DNA of 64,000 nt from Dimorphilus gyrociliatus (lineage: Eukaryota > Annelida > Polychaeta > Dinophilidae): the NCBI GenBank assembly GCA_904063045.1, contig CAJFCJ010000012.1, forward strand, positions 1,302,001 through 1,366,000. Reading direction: 5' to 3'. Of this stretch, positions 13,777 through 27,363 are shown piece by piece. A program made the translations under genes and the position numbers. Within the stretch, counting starts at the first letter, position 1; each line of letters begins with the position of its first letter. The notes under the pieces were generated by a model. That model saw nothing but the letters and a program-made list of their open reading frames with translations, was not told the DNA's origin and made no database searches.

Positions 13777-14379
13777 TTCATAATAGTGCTAACCGATAAT
13801 AGCCGTCGACTCGTTTGAAAGCCGCGTCACTTTTTTCCTCCACTCCAACCGAAATCCGACGCCATCTACAGGCGGCCAAGTGACAATGATATATTGATTT
13901 CTCGCTGACGCGTTCTAATTGGATTAGTGATTTCTCTGTTTGTTCAACGGAGGAGACGAAACAGGAGTTAAGGATAAAATTGAAAGTAATCATAGTGGAT
14001 TTCTATATAACCAGGTCTCTAATAACGATATCTCTTACTACTAGTGTTTGTATGCCATACACGTTGGTCATAAACTGATCCCTTTTATAGTCACAGATAG
14101 TATGTGACAGGTAATAACTCGTCAGAAAACTAATTACATGCCTCATGTTGGACTTTTAGCAACAAATAATACTTGTACAAAATTCAGTATAATCCGTAAA
14201 GTATATATCACATACCATATCAACCTCATAAAATATCATACCATCCAGCAAGGTATAATCTCATTGTTGGCCTAAATTATAACTGCTTGATATAACCCTC
14301 ATAAATAATTTCATGCAACATACAACACGTGTATAAGCTGTATATATACAATATAAAATGTATTTAAATAAAGATATGT

Positions 14380-14415
<36 letters not shown>

Positions 14416-15555
14416 TTAAGAATTGGTCTATTACGCGAACATCGATAGAGACTTAGATTAGAAAAAAAACTATAAAAGTGCTTATAGCATAATGGGAATA
14501 GAGTAAACAAGATTATTTACCTCTATTACTCCAACTTTTTAAGAAAACACAACAGCTAAATGATATTAAATGTTTCTATTTCTATTATTTCACTTCAAAA
14601 AATGAAATATTTAATAATATCCGTTTTAAAAGACAGTTAATTATCTTTATTTCAAAAATCATTGTTTTAATACCAACATAAAAAAAGATATAATTGATAT
14701 TACTTTTCCTATCATTATTTATGCTACCGCCCACACTGCCTTTTCCTTCTCGTCCTCCTCCCACTCCCTATTCTAATTAGGGAGAGAACGACCGAAACCG
14801 CTTAGATGGAAATTAATTTATCTTCTCACGAAAACTTTATATTTACACGATTCTTTTTTTTTTTACTCTTTTCATCCAGTTCCCTTGACAAGTAAACTCT
14901 TCCTTTATATATATATAAGTATTTATATACTTCTGAGGCCCAATATTCCCATGATTCTCAATAGCTTATCTTCTCATCTCAACAATTAATGTAAAACCTC
15001 GTCGTTTTGGAGTTTTGACAAATACTAACATGCTTGTTTCAATTTCTTTGAATTAATTATATATTCTTTATCTAATCGTTCTCTCTCGTTAAATAATTGA
15101 TGAAGTAATCTCATTTTATTGTTATTGACCTTCAAAATAGTTGCCGTAAAGTGAAATGATTAACCATGGGAAAACGTTTGTTTTGGAATTAAAGAAAGAT
15201 AAAAGAGTTTTAAATGACAAGAAAGGCTTTTTCCAATGACAAGCGCCATGTGGACAAAACAACATCGATATCTTTTTAATTATTTCTAAGAGATTTAGAA
15301 ACTATTTTATGTCGCTTGTTATTTATTTGATAAATGAGAATAGAATAATAATGACACATTCTAACTTAAATTTCTTGACTTAAAGCGTTTACCTCTTTAC
15401 ATTTATTATATTTAAGTAGCTTATTGAATGATTATAATATACTCATTATAAGCGAAACTCTTTATTTACCTGGTGATGTAATTCAATATTTATTGAACAG
15501 GCTCTTCTTGCTTACTTGTTGCTATATTACATCTTTCTTTTTAGATCGTATAGCA
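13777..15555. other. upstream region of the four-repeat gene; AT-rich spacer
   Basis: The first 150 bases are less AT-rich and include CGCCATCTA at 13860-13868, a YY1-like core in reverse. They probably form the promoter of the minus-strand gene. The remainder is AT-rich, with an (AT)n run at 14389-14410. A possible 3' splice site at about 15545 would join an unseen 5' UTR exon to the small basic ORF. Confidence 0.5.
14389..14410. repeat. (AT)n microsatellite
   Basis: A perfect alternating AT run of about 22 bases. Confidence 0.85.
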
Positions 15556-15937
15556 ATGGCCAGTGGTGAAAATATAAAAAAACCTTTATTGTATAAATTA
15601 TTTGGCAAATGTTCTAAAAGCTCCTCGACAGAGCCGATCAATCCTTCGAAGAGGCTAAGTGGAACGTTCTCCTATGGATTTTTTTCTCCCAAGCCTTTCC
15701 GGTGAGTAAGAAATAGATCATTTGATATACTCTCAAGTATATCATTTTTTGTTGACTTTGCCTACTCTTTCTAGGCCTTGCCGAAAAAAAAGGATAAGGA
15801 GGGTTGATAGCCACAAAAGAGAACTGTATCGTTTAGGAAATTTCAAAAGGAGAAACGAGGATATTACGAAGAAGCGGGAAATCTTAGTTTTAATCATACA
15901 TCTTGGGGGAAAATTGAATAAAATGCGAAAAACCTGA
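15556..15937 (+). CDS. possible small, highly basic two-exon protein
   Basis: Two candidate exons, 15556-15701 and 15775-15937, joined by a 73-bp intron with a good donor (CG|GTGAGT) and acceptor (TTTCTAG), would encode 102 aa. The N-terminal half is Ser/Pro-rich; the C-terminal half is strongly basic (KKRIRR, KRRNEDITKKR). The start sits just after a pyrimidine-rich acceptor, so a 5' UTR intron is likely. There is no recognisable domain. The frame-preserving intron argues for a real gene, but a fortuitous pair of ORFs is possible. I cannot assign a function. Confidence 0.4.
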
Positions 15938-16575
15938 ATTTTCCCAGAGAAGAAGTCTTTTCATGTGACATACTACGATTTACATGTAGAATTGAATTGG
16001 ACTGTGTTGACCAGCCAGAGTTCAACAACCATTCAGAAAAGTATAGTAAAGTTATTTAATTTAAAATCAGGCAATGGGGACTTCAAAAGGAGGAAAAGAG
16101 GAAAAATGAAATTGTAAGCGCTTATTTATAGCTGAAAATCGTATTCATTCCATCATGCGCAAATTCCCTCAGATTATAATATAATAAAGAATAGAGAGGG
16201 AGAAAAAGTTACTGTCAAATCTGTCTTTAGACGCCATCTACCGATGAAACATAAACTACAATGTAATCTTGAATTAAATCTTGAGGTTTTTGCTTTATAT
16301 TTCCAAATTGAATATAAAAGTTATTATGGCACTATAAATACAATGAACATATGCCTTTTTAGTAAATGATGCATATGTTAAAGTCTATCATACAAAAAAA
16401 ACACAATTATCCTATGTATATAAGTAATGAAAGTTATAATAAACAAGTTAAAATAGACTGTTAAACAGCACCAATAAGGCAAACGAAGTAGTAAAATGAA
16501 AAGAAAACAGGAAAGAAAAAACAAAAGGTAACATAAAGCAATACCAATTTTAAATAATCAATATGAGAATGAAGG

Positions 16576-19500
16576 CTAACGCCTTTTCAACAGCTTCTCC
16601 TCTGCAAACTGACAAAGGCAGAGCGTGTGCTTGACATGCCGTACGTCCTCGGCCGGTTTGTCCATCTTTTTAACAAGTAATTTGGTGTATTCGGCGCTGA
16701 AAGATAACAATTTCTCTTCGGTTGTATCGTGTATCGTTGTTCCAGCTTCGTTATCTGATAGATTGCAGTTAGGCATTGAATTCAGTTCATGTTCGTCGTA
16801 TTCGAAAGTTGGATTAGCATTTCCTGTTTGGCCGGATAATAAAACTTCTTGGAAATGACCCTGAAAGACGTTATTGATTAGTATTTAGTAGCAAATTGCT
16901 GGTGTTATATACTAACCAAACACGGCCCGACTTCGTAATAAAAGAAATGGATCTGTTTTAGTAATAGTTGAGGAAGATATATCGATTCTAGTTTGTATAA
17001 GAAATAAATATATCGGCTATATACTTAAATATATATAGAAGTCATCTGTCTAAGAGCTTACGTATAAAGATAATATCACATATATTTATACATAAATTTA
17101 CCAATTTATATCTATATATAGCTGTAGATATAGATATAGATATGTACGTATACAGTATATCCATATTATTGTTTTATCTCTATGCTTAAAAATATCTATT
17201 ATAATATATACATTTTAAGTATTGTTTAAATAAACGCTCTTAGTATTGTAAACAAAAAGGATACGTAATATTTATTGCAGTCGGCGATAGATAAATCCTC
17301 CATTCCTATTAGAACGTTATGTCTAACGAAAATGGAGTTGATGGACGATAATTCGGCAGCCATTAACCGGTTCATCTGTTGTATGAGTATTGAGGAAATA
17401 GAAAGAAAATTTTTTGTCTATTAATTTGAGCTAGTAAGCCTACTTACCCTCCTTCTTGACAAGTAAGAGACAACTAAATAGAAAGATAAGGATGTTAGCC
17501 ATATTAAACAACCATGTATGTATTCCAATCCCGTATTAGCTGGTGCACTGCTAACGAACAACTGCACTTCGACGAATGGAATAATTGTTAAGCAGAGAAC
17601 GAAGAAGGAAGTGAAGAAGACGGCGGCGGCAGGTGCCGAAAAACAACATAGATGGCAACGTGCCTTGAAAGACTGCATCAGATTACTGATAGCTTTAGCG
17701 TACTCATCGTTCGGTATTTGTAGTCCGTGCGCCATAAGCTCTTCGGGCAATTCCGATTCGATTTGTTCTCTACCACAACAGCCGCATCGTGATCTATAGC
17801 TTAGTAACAAGTGACCACTTTGTAGCGCCGGATTTACTCCAGCTAACCCTGGTGAATTCCTATTTGTATCTGTGCTTAATATGTGCACAGAATCTGTTGG
17901 AGTTAACCAATTGATTAATTTATTCCACCAACCAACAGTACTAGCATTTAAAGAAAAAACGTCAGTAAATATAAAAGGTAGTTCGACTTCTTGCACAATT
18001 AATAGCATAAAATCCGATTTAAATCCTTTAAAGTTCAATTCGGGTAAAACTTCCAATTCGCAAGCAGCCCATAAATCCGTTAGCATCATTGAACTTATTA
18101 TAAATATTGTTTTCGCTGAATTACGAACACCTTGAACAACACACTCAGCTAATGATAAATCAGGATCTGCGTGGAAAAGGTCGTCTTGGTTAAAGCACTT
18201 AAAACCATATCTTGTCGATTCTAGGTGTTCCTGAACACTTTTTCCCATTTCCGAATCATGAACGTGCCATACCAAAAAGATCCTATTTTCGTTGTTCGTG
18301 TCCTTGAGCGAAACCTGCAAATCGATAGGAAATTCATTTTCGAAACGCATGACGCGTGTCGATCTCGAAAAAAATTGCTCTCGTTCCATATTTTAAATGC
18401 AATTAGAGAATTTACAATGAAAGCCTTGTAAAAATATAAAAGAGACCAATCTAGAAAGAAATTCTTAACGGTAATATTAAGTAAAAGTAACGTTAAGGTG
18501 AAGAATATAGAAAGGAAGAGAGGAGAGAGGTTAACGACAGTTGCGGTAATCGAATAACTAAATCTTCTTTTTGTAAAGTAGTCATTTCTTTAAATTACAA
18601 ATACCTTCTAACTCTATTTATAAGTATTTTCCTTTCATTAGAGAGAGAGAAAAAAAAGGATCCATAAGTGAAAATTGAAAAAGGTTTATCTGTCTTTTCT
18701 CATTGCCTTCCCGTTTTACTCCGCTCATTTTCTCCGCCCCTTCGACAATAACTATTCCCCAACCATCTCACCCCTTCTATCTGAAAATTATGATATAAAA
18801 GAATCTACTATCCAATATTTTACAATTTACAATCAATCAAATCATTATCAAAATAGTAGTCAATATTTTACGGCAAGCGTTTATTTCCCAAAAGATCTAT
18901 TATCGAATCGGCTTATGTATCGCCAAACTATATAGGCGGTTTAATTAGGCGTGTATGGTAATCGGTTTTTCTTTCTCTTCTTTCGCTTTTCTTTTATTCA
19001 TAATACGAAGACAAATAGGAATATTAAATTTACGCTTTTTGTCTTTAATATTTATCCTTATCAACTTAGCACCAAGCTAGTAGAAATTACATTAAAGCTA
19101 GTCGCAGATGCGAACCCTCGTCCGTCTGTTTACAACTAGGCCTATGGATCTGTCTTGAGTCAATATAAAATGTACAGAATTGTAATAAATGAACGTAGAA
19201 TAAGATGAAAAAAATTTTAGTATGCTGTAATGAGAATACAAAACACAGACGATGAAAGCTTGGACAAGACGGAAGCGTAATGTCAGGTAGGGCGCTTTCT
19301 TTTATTCGGTAGCCTACTAAGTGCGTAGCAATGAAGAGATTCGTAAAAATAGAAAATACTCTAACCTTAAAAACTTACATATACAAATTCTTATATTATT
19401 TTTAATATAACCACAGATATTTCTCTCTTTGGTAGTCATCCGTAAAAAAAGATAATAAGCTCTTCTCCCCTTTTTTTACTTAAATAACTAGAAGTTAAGA

Positions 19501-19808
19501 TGGAGAAACAAATCCAAGATCGGGGAAGACAGCGAATAGATTAATCACACAAGTCGACCGTTCTAGAATCTCTCAGTCTAAGAACATACTCGTCAGACGT
19601 TCCATGAAACGTAAAGTTCGAGCAAAGCAAGAAAAGAAAATAGAAAAAACTGAACGTTTTAATTAATTCAATCGGGATAAACTTTCATCTATCGTAAACA
19701 TTTAGAGTGTCTTTGACTGTTGAATATCGATAACTCATTAAAACCTACCCTATTAGTAAGTCCATCAAATTCATCATCGTCGGTTTCGGGCAATTCGCCG
19801 TAGTTCAT
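16576..19808 (-). CDS. TIR-domain multi-pass membrane protein
   Basis: Five exons on the minus strand: 19749-19808, 17448-18377, 17265-17375, 16917-16952 and 16576-16860, all joined in phase 0, giving 473 aa. Residues about 50-190 form a TIR fold: a first strand RIFLVWHVHDSE, then FNQDDLFHADPD (a box-2-like loop), then SAKTIFIIS and the signature W-A-A-C-E. That Glu aligns with the Glu used by NADase TIRs such as SARM1, although signalling TIRs can have Glu there too. Two or three hydrophobic segments follow (about 261-294 and 302-325), then a cytosolic tail of about 145 residues without a known domain. Exon 1 (starting MNYGELPETDDD) is inferred from a phase-matched donor. An alternative start at 18389 would give MEREQFF and drop exon 1. 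The role could be innate signalling or NAD turnover at a membrane; this is inference. Confidence 0.7.
18378..19748 (-). other. first intron of the TIR gene
   Basis: About 1.4 kb of AT-rich sequence lies between the inferred first exon and the main TIR exon. I see no convincing exon or RNA gene. If exon 1 is wrong, this would be ordinary upstream sequence. Confidence 0.45.
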
Positions 19809-22800
19809 CGTCTACCGTCATTTGCCACAGCGGCGTCTATTATTGGCGGCGCTGTAATTCGCGACGCCGATTTGCTCACCTCCCGTTTCTTAACGACTTT
19901 AATCGAATAATTTAAAATTCCCTTGTACAGATCACGTACGTCTATTCATTAGGAAATTTACGACATGCCAGCTTCATAAAACTTTATTCCTTTTTATTCT
20001 TCGATTTTATTTTTTTTTTTATTAATTTTTTCTAATTTTGACGTTTCTTTTCTTAGTTTCCTCTTCCCTGTCATTTTCCTGTCACATTTATGCATAATTT
20101 CCCTGAACTTGCCAACAACTTATCACTCATAGGAAGAAATACAGTATACAGTAAAGTATAAGCGTTCGATAAATAATATCGGCTAACTTTGCAGTCACTT
20201 TCGTAAATTCAATTTACGGGTAAACAGTTTAGCGAGATGATCGCCGAAGCTGCGGGCCGTTTTTCCTCGCTTCATTTGAAAAGCTTGTCAATTGAAATTA
20301 AGGAGAATTCACATAACCCACCCGTCTCATTTCTATCACTAGCAGGAATAATTTCCTACCCATTTTACCAGAAATCTTCATTCTCCCATACATTCTCTCA
20401 ATCTATCATTTTCAGCTTTCTCTATTATTTGCAAACATAAAGAGAGAAAAAAATCTGTCATTTCTGTTATATCTACCCCGAAAGCGACATCTGCGGGCGA
20501 CAAGGGCTCGCCGAAATTGTTACTTTTTCGCAGTAGGATTACGGTCTCGGCTAATTCGTTGACGTAATTTTCCCCCGTAAAAGCCCGGCGGTGAATAGTT
20601 GCAATTTAAAGGATTCTATCTACGTCGGTATTCTCCGTTCCGGCTAACTTCCTTTAACACTTCTTCGCCTATCGGAAACGTATGTCCTCCTTGCATGGCG
20701 AAATAGAATGAATTACATAGAGCGTTACGTTGTTTCTTAATCTATGTTACTTTATATGTATATGAAAAAGCTATTTAACAAAATATCGGAGCCTGAGGAG
20801 AACAAATCTATTAACTTTTCCTTTCGTGCAACAAGATTTCTAGGGGGTCTTTCATTGGTTTTTAAAGGTCTACATCTAGCTTATTCTTTTGTTCATTTAA
20901 ACCCGTACTTATCCCATTCCAATTTGTTCATAAGTGAAATACTAAATCATCCTCAAAAAAACACACCCTTAATGGAACGACAAAATCTGCTAGTGACATG
21001 TGACGTCATCGGTCAATGTTTCCGATCGGTTTCCTCGCTTGGAAACTCAGTGGATGCCGATCAATACAGGACGGACGAACGGTGGGAACTTTCTATACTT
21101 TAAGCTCGACAAGCGGGATTAAAATTACGCCATCTATCGAGTTGAATTCTATATTAAAGCTAAAAGAGTTAAAGATGTCAATATACACATCTTTAATATT
21201 CGTATTGAATAATTTAAGTTTAAAAGTCGTAAATAATTAGTTAGAAACTGGGTCATATTGTAAAGAGGTCCTAAAAAACTCATTCATTTTTATCTCCTTT
21301 CATTAGTAGCGGGTAGTTTTGATGTAATCCGCTCAACTGTAATATTCTGTATTAGCAACACCGAAAAACGTTTCGTTGTTTTTTCAAATTTATATAGTAG
21401 AGATATATCCTTTTTGTTTATTTCCATTCTTTCCGTTCATCATAATGCGATTGCATTCCGTTCGATTCCGCTCTTTCTCCTTCGGGCGTCACGGGAATAG
21501 ATTATTAGCATAAATTATAAACAGAAGACGAGCTATATATTCACAAGGGTGGGGATGTATACAGTAGATTCCAAAAAATTATTAATAATGCAACGAAATA
21601 GGAGAAGAATCATATTTAATTGTAGAAGAATTTCCCTATCGAAAAATTATTGTAAGAAACTTTCACTTCTGAATCCGGAGGCAGTCTTATCCAAAAAAAG
21701 GGAAACTTTACAACGAGCTGAATTGTCAATAAAGAATGAGGAAATTGGAATACTGATGATAAAACATAGGAAGAAAACTAGTCGCGCCTTCAGGGATTTT
21801 TAGAGTCTAAGAGAGCTTCTTTATCTTCTTCTCTACACACGTATTCATAATGCTACGATTTTCTGTCTAAATCTTAGTTTTCAAGTGTTAAAAGTTAAAT
21901 TTGATTGATTCATATACTTCCATTTTTCTCTCAAAGGCTTTTACGTGTATTACTCTCAATTTTTAATATTGTACGTCTATAAATATTTATATACAATAAA
22001 CCAGACTGACCATAATAACAACACAACCGTTAAATTCATCAGGAAATAAAATCCTTCCAGACGAATGGACTCTCATCTCTCAGAAATTTAACAATCAATT
22101 AATAAATGAGCCAAGTAAATAAATCAAGAGCAACTGGAGTAGCCTATTTTATACGTAAAAAAATATGATACAGATGACAGAGACAAAGACGAGATAAGCC
22201 GGTGATTGGAAAAAGAAAATCCAATAAGAAGATCCAATACGCCGAATTAATCCAACTGAGCACAAATTTTCTAAACTAAAAATGGTTGATCCCTAAGTCA
22301 GAATAGATACTCTCCAAAGAGACTTCTATCTAAAAGATGTGAACCCCGATTACTTAATACCCCAATTAATTCCATTTCATCGCACTTTCAAAGGGTATAA
22401 ATTATTCGTTCTTGAAAGCTTTTTATTCCGTTTTACCTTATCTAAGCATTATTGAATAAATTATAATTTTAAGATAATGATAATCTTTATTCTATCACAG
22501 AATTCCCTTAAGTAGATACTTTTAGACGCCAAAGCGGTAAATAGACGAATCCTCTCAGTTGAAAAAAAAAGATACTGTACAAATTATTGTTCTTTTATGC
22601 GATATAGTAATAGTGAATGTTCCTATCAATCAAGTTGACATGGAACACCTCTACAAGAAAAATTCGCAATTAGGAGAAAATACCGGATATTTCAACCTTT
22701 TATATTAAAAAACATCCCTATAATCTCAAAATAAGAGATAGTATGCCAGAGGCTATTTAAATATGCGTAGAGTACTTAATGGACTTATTAAGTAAGATAA

Positions 22801-25586
22801 TTTTGTCCTTCATCTAAAAGAACTCACTATGTTTTATTTGCATAATCAAAGAACATTTTTACTGCATTTCTCATTCTTTTTCCTCGATCTCTCTTTAGTA
22901 TATATGCCTTCAAAAACTCTCTATATTTCGATTTTTCTATCATCTTATTTACAATTTTTGTTATGAGCATATATCCAATATAATTGCATTAGATAAGACA
23001 ATTATACTTGCTGGTATTCCTTTAATAATTATTATACAGTATACTGCAAATTCTTTTCTATATACAAAATTCTAAACAATTTGTGTTTTGTTTCGTTAAT
23101 ACTAAACAGAGATATACGTTGGTTTAGTTCCCATCAAAATATTTTAGTACTCCATTAATAGAATGTCAAAGTGTTAAAAGGTAAAGAGAAACAGAGAATG
23201 ATATGTAAAAGTAAACGACTATTTTCAAATAAATATGAATAAGATGGAAAGAAACGAAGAGAAAAAAAGAGGGAATTTTTTTTCTTTTCAATTAGTAATT
23301 TGATGTATGCTGTGTTTTTTTTTGTTCTTTTTTTTTTAATATACTTAACTAATATAAAACGGAAATAAAAAAAAAAAATCTGATTAGAAAGTACTTATTT
23401 AGCATGTAAACACTAAGTATATAAAAAATGTATATAAAAAATTGCTAACCTGTTTGATATTTTCGTCTTTTACTCCTCCCTCCTCCATCCTTTGCTCGTA
23501 CGATTAGTAAACTGAAGTCAGTGGGCTTGAGGGACTTTAGCGCCACATATCCGCTGCTAAGAAATTCTTATATAATAAATAAGAAATATTTGCGATGACA
23601 GCTCTTTTTCTCTTTGTATATGTATTCGTTGGAGAAATAGATTGAGGTTTAATAGAGTGTTTTCTACTTTTTTTCTCGTATCATTTCACTCTTTCTTTAT
23701 ATCTTAATCATTCCAATGCCATTCCTTATCCTATTGGGGAATAACTAATAAAAAGAGAGTGAATAAATTACTTACAAGAATGGAATAGTTAAGTTGGCTA
23801 CTAGAAAAGAGGATTTGACACTTCAATTAAGAATGCATCATTCTAAGTAAGCCTTGAGAGGATCGCGCTTTACGATTTACGGTTTGCGGGTACCCATCTG
23901 CAAGTTTTGCTCTAACAGTTAAGAGACAAATATTGCCAAACATCCCTTAGTAAATCATGTCACGAACAACCGTATAAACGGCAAGCAATACAACAAATCT
24001 TTTAAAAAGCTAGCAGATAAAGAAAAAGGAATTCTGACAAGTCTTATAATTCCTAATGAATAGCTATAAAACATTACAAATAGAAACAGAAAGAGACTTT
24101 GCTTCTTTTTTCAAAAATCTGAAATAGAAAGGTCGAATCGCTTTTATCTCTGTCAAACTTTTTTAAAGAGTAACAAATTAATGCGATAGTTCATCAATAA
24201 CCTTATCCGTATTATTTATAGCCTCTTTCACAGTCCTAGGATGTGACCTGAATAAATAAATTTCAGTCAAATTTAGATAGTCCTACTATATTCTTTGACA
24301 ATGTCTTTTATATTTGCAGTCTAATTAGTCGTTTTTTAGAAAGGGCGAATACAAAAAGAGCTTTTTTTGAGTGTTCTTTTCTCCTTTCCAATGTCATTTT
24401 CATTAAAAAAAAAACCACAGAAACTATATAAAGTCAATAAGCGACAGTCGTCGAATAGCTGTACAAACCCGTCAAATAACTTTCTCTTGGGAATATTCAC
24501 GATTTGACAATCGAAAGTGTTTGTTATACTTCTGGGTCTAGTCCTCTTATATGAGCTTATATTAATATAATCTTCTTTTAAAATAAATTCAATTACATAT
24601 GAAATCTGCGAATGATTTGATAGAAAAATGCAATACTACTACAGAGTAGCGTGTAATGTCAATTGCGCATCAGGATGAAAGTGGAATAGTAAATTACTAA
24701 TATTTTAGTATTGTACTCTAAAGCTTTCAGCTGGCCGGAAAATATCGAATCGGGTAGTTTAAATGATTATATACAAAAACTACAAAAAGCCTTCAATTAG
24801 TTATCAAGTCGTTGAATCCAGAAACGAACCTTTGGTTAAATTGTAACAAATTTAATATAATTAATGAGCAAAAAGAAAGGCAAATTTTCTAATAGTATTA
24901 TAGTATTAGCAGTATGCTTATTGAATCTACTCCTTTTCTCTTTCAGTTGCCTTTTAGTGTTTTTTTTTTAAATATATTTAATGAAGCTAATTATATAAGC
25001 TTTCCGCATTTAAGATTGTCTTTCCTGCGCTTTTAATGTATTAGGTAGATTCCTGTCATTTTCGAATACCTCTCATGTTATTATATATCGACTATTCTAT
25101 AGTTCAGATGTCAGCACTTTCGATTACTTTGAGCTAAGTCTGTTGTTTATTAGCTGCTCTTTGTCAAAAATTTTCGTTGAAGATACGCTACTTGTAGTTG
25201 GTTGAATAAATAATGTATACGAGTAATTAATCAAACTTGCAGTAAAATGATTTATGGCTTATAGAATTCTATAACTTTCCTTCAAACTTAAAGAATTCCT
25301 GACAAGTCTAATAAGAATGAATTCCTTATTATATAACTTATTATGAATGTTATGACGAATGGCTCCAAATAACCCAAAGAAACTGATCATGGTCACGCTA
25401 GCCGCCTTATTACTTACTTCGATTATTGTAACATTGCTTCTTCTTACTGATGAATGATAAAACACAAAACAAGCAGCTGCAGCAAAAACAAAATTGTTTT
25501 GTTATTCGTACCTTTTAGAGATCATTGCACTTAGACAAGGTAAAAAATGCCAGCAATAATATAAATTAACTATTTAAATGCAATTT
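19809..25586. other. 5.8 kb intergenic region, no supported gene
   Basis: The first kilobase (to about 20.75 kb) is less AT-rich and contains several CG dinucleotides. It probably includes the promoter of the minus-strand TIR gene. The rest is AT-rich with homopolymer runs. Single ORFs of 119 and 84 codons (20744-21103 and 21549-21803) have no recognisable motif, homologous pattern or splice partners, and are not called. CGCCATCTA occurs at 21128-21136. Confidence 0.5.
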
Positions 25587-27148
25587 TCAATCTTTATTTT
25601 TAATAGCTTTCTTCTTTTTCAACTTTTTCTTTTTCTTCTTCTTCAACTTTTCTTCTACAGCTTTTTTTGCTTCATCAATATCGTCTTCTTCATCACTATG
25701 TGTTTGTTTAATACAAGCAACTTCGATATTTGAAGATTCTTCAATGTCTTCACCGTCTATTAATTTTCGAATACAAGGTACATTATATAAATTTAGAACT
25801 CTTATTTCATTATGGCCTCCAACAACAACTGTTGTTGGCTTTTCTGGACGAGAAGATAAACAATGCAGAGGCCCCATTCCCAAGTCCTATAAGTAAAAGA
25901 ATCAAAATATAAAAGATATATATTATTTGTTTAAAAGATGTCTATTTTTCCAACCTTTTCGTACAATAAAGAAAACTCATTTTCCTGATTTCCAATACGG
26001 ACGAAATTATCCTGCCCAACTGTCGCTAGTACGTTTTTCATAGGAATTGATAAACCAGTGACAGCCTTATCATGAATTTTTGAGCATAAGAGAGGTTTGT
26101 CACTTCTCACATCCATCCTATACACGTGGCCTGAATCTGAGGAGGCACACAGGTAAAATGGATCAAAAGTGTCCCAGCAAACCCTTTCAATTTCACCAGG
26201 CATTTTCCAACATTTATTTGCAGTCTTAGGATCTCTGCAGTCAAATAGTCTAACAGTTTTATCAAAAGATCCAGTCAATAAGCACTGTTGCTCCCTACAA
26301 TGCCACTTTACAGCTTGTATTTTATCTTCGTGTGGTAAAGAGACGACAGTTTTTCCCTCGGTTAAATCCCATATACCAACAGTGCAATCAGCTGACGCAC
26401 TCGCTAATATTTGACGTTGGTTGGTATTCCACGAGAGACCGAGCACAGCATCAGAGTGACCCTCTTGTGAGACTTTTTTCTTTTTGCCTTTACGCTTTTT
26501 CTCTACTTGACCCATAAGTGTAAAAGCGGGTTCCATTGTGTCAACGACATCAAGGTCCCAAATTTCAATGTGCGGTAGCATACTACCAACAGCGACTAAA
26601 TTTCCAGGATTTGCCTCACCAGGATCGAAATTCAGCCATTCGGCACAAAGTGGAAAAGTAGGCAAAATGTAGTCGTGGTGACAAAACATATTTCCTTCTT
26701 TTTCATTATATAAGAATACTTCTAAACTAAATAGATCTCCTGAGACTTTGGGAACAATTATGAAATTATCGTCATCTTCAACTTTCATATCTTCATCACT
26801 TAATTCTTCTTCTGGTAAAATTGGCTCCGTCATATAAGGGTCCTTGTCATTATTGGTGTGATAGACGAAATCCTTCAAATCAAAGTGTTCTTTTTGCTCT
26901 TCATCTTCGTCATCTTCAAACTCATCATCTTCTTCAATTGTCTTTTCTTTTTTTTTCGTCGTCTTTAGAACACGTTTTCGCTTTCTATTACTATCCTCAT
27001 TTATTTCATCTTCTAGTTCATCATTGCTATCTAAATTAGCTGATTTTGCAAATAAATTGCACAATTCTTCGCTGCTTGGTTTCAACTTGTCAGGTAGGGT
27101 CTTAGCAGCTCCTTGAGGAACCCATGCTATATCTGGTATTACATCCAT
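25587..27148 (-). CDS. PWP1: PWP1, WD-repeat ribosome-biogenesis and chromatin protein
   Basis: Two exons on the minus strand: 25955-27148 and 25587-25886, joined in phase 0 (GAAAAG|GTTGGA to TATAG|GAC), encoding 497 aa, close to the known length of about 500. The N-terminus (MDVIPDIAWVPQGAAK) is the family signature. An acidic stretch follows (about residues 55-120), then a run of WD blades including HSDAVLGLSWN, SASADCTVGIWDL, LTGSFDKTVRLFD and ATVGQDNFVRI. The C-terminal tail is almost pure lysine, as expected for a nucleolar protein. Family knowledge: PWP1 supports rRNA synthesis and pre-rRNA processing. The gene is head-to-head with SREBP, with only 215 bp between start codons. Confidence 0.95.
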
Positions 27149-27363
27149 GCTTGAGCGATATTAGGGAGTTGCGGAGATCCGAAATTGGGCTGATTAATAT
27201 TTTCGTAAAAAAAATTAAAAACTTAATAAAAATGAAACATATGGTCATATTTAATATAAAATTTTAAAAAATTTATTCATCGAAAATATCTTGGGATTGG
27301 AAGTTACATGACCAGTTCGCTGCTGATTGGATAGGTTTGGTGGGGCGATGTTGTAAAACAAAC
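27149..27363. promoter_or_regulatory. bidirectional promoter between PWP1 and SREBP
   Basis: Start codons of two divergent genes lie 215 bp apart, so both promoters must overlap here unless transcription starts inside the genes. I see no TATA box at a convincing position. The SREBP start has a good context (AACATGG). Confidence 0.6.

Noticed and set aside
17518-18431. Plus-strand ORFs opposite the TIR gene
   Set aside because: They are antisense shadows of the long minus-strand TIR exon.
20744-21103. 119-codon ORF on the plus strand
   Set aside because: No recognisable motif, no splice partner, and upstream and downstream sequence gives no continuation. It lies in a spacer where composition alone allows such lengths.
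21549-21803. 84-codon Lys/Arg-rich ORF
   Set aside because: A-rich composition explains the basic character. No domain or neighbouring exon.
25259-25465. 68-codon ORF on the minus strand downstream of PWP1
   Set aside because: No splice acceptor or donor consistent with a PWP1 exon, and PWP1 already ends at its expected lysine-rich tail.
26169-27039. Plus-strand ORFs opposite PWP1
   Set aside because: Shadows of the PWP1 coding exon; low-complexity products.
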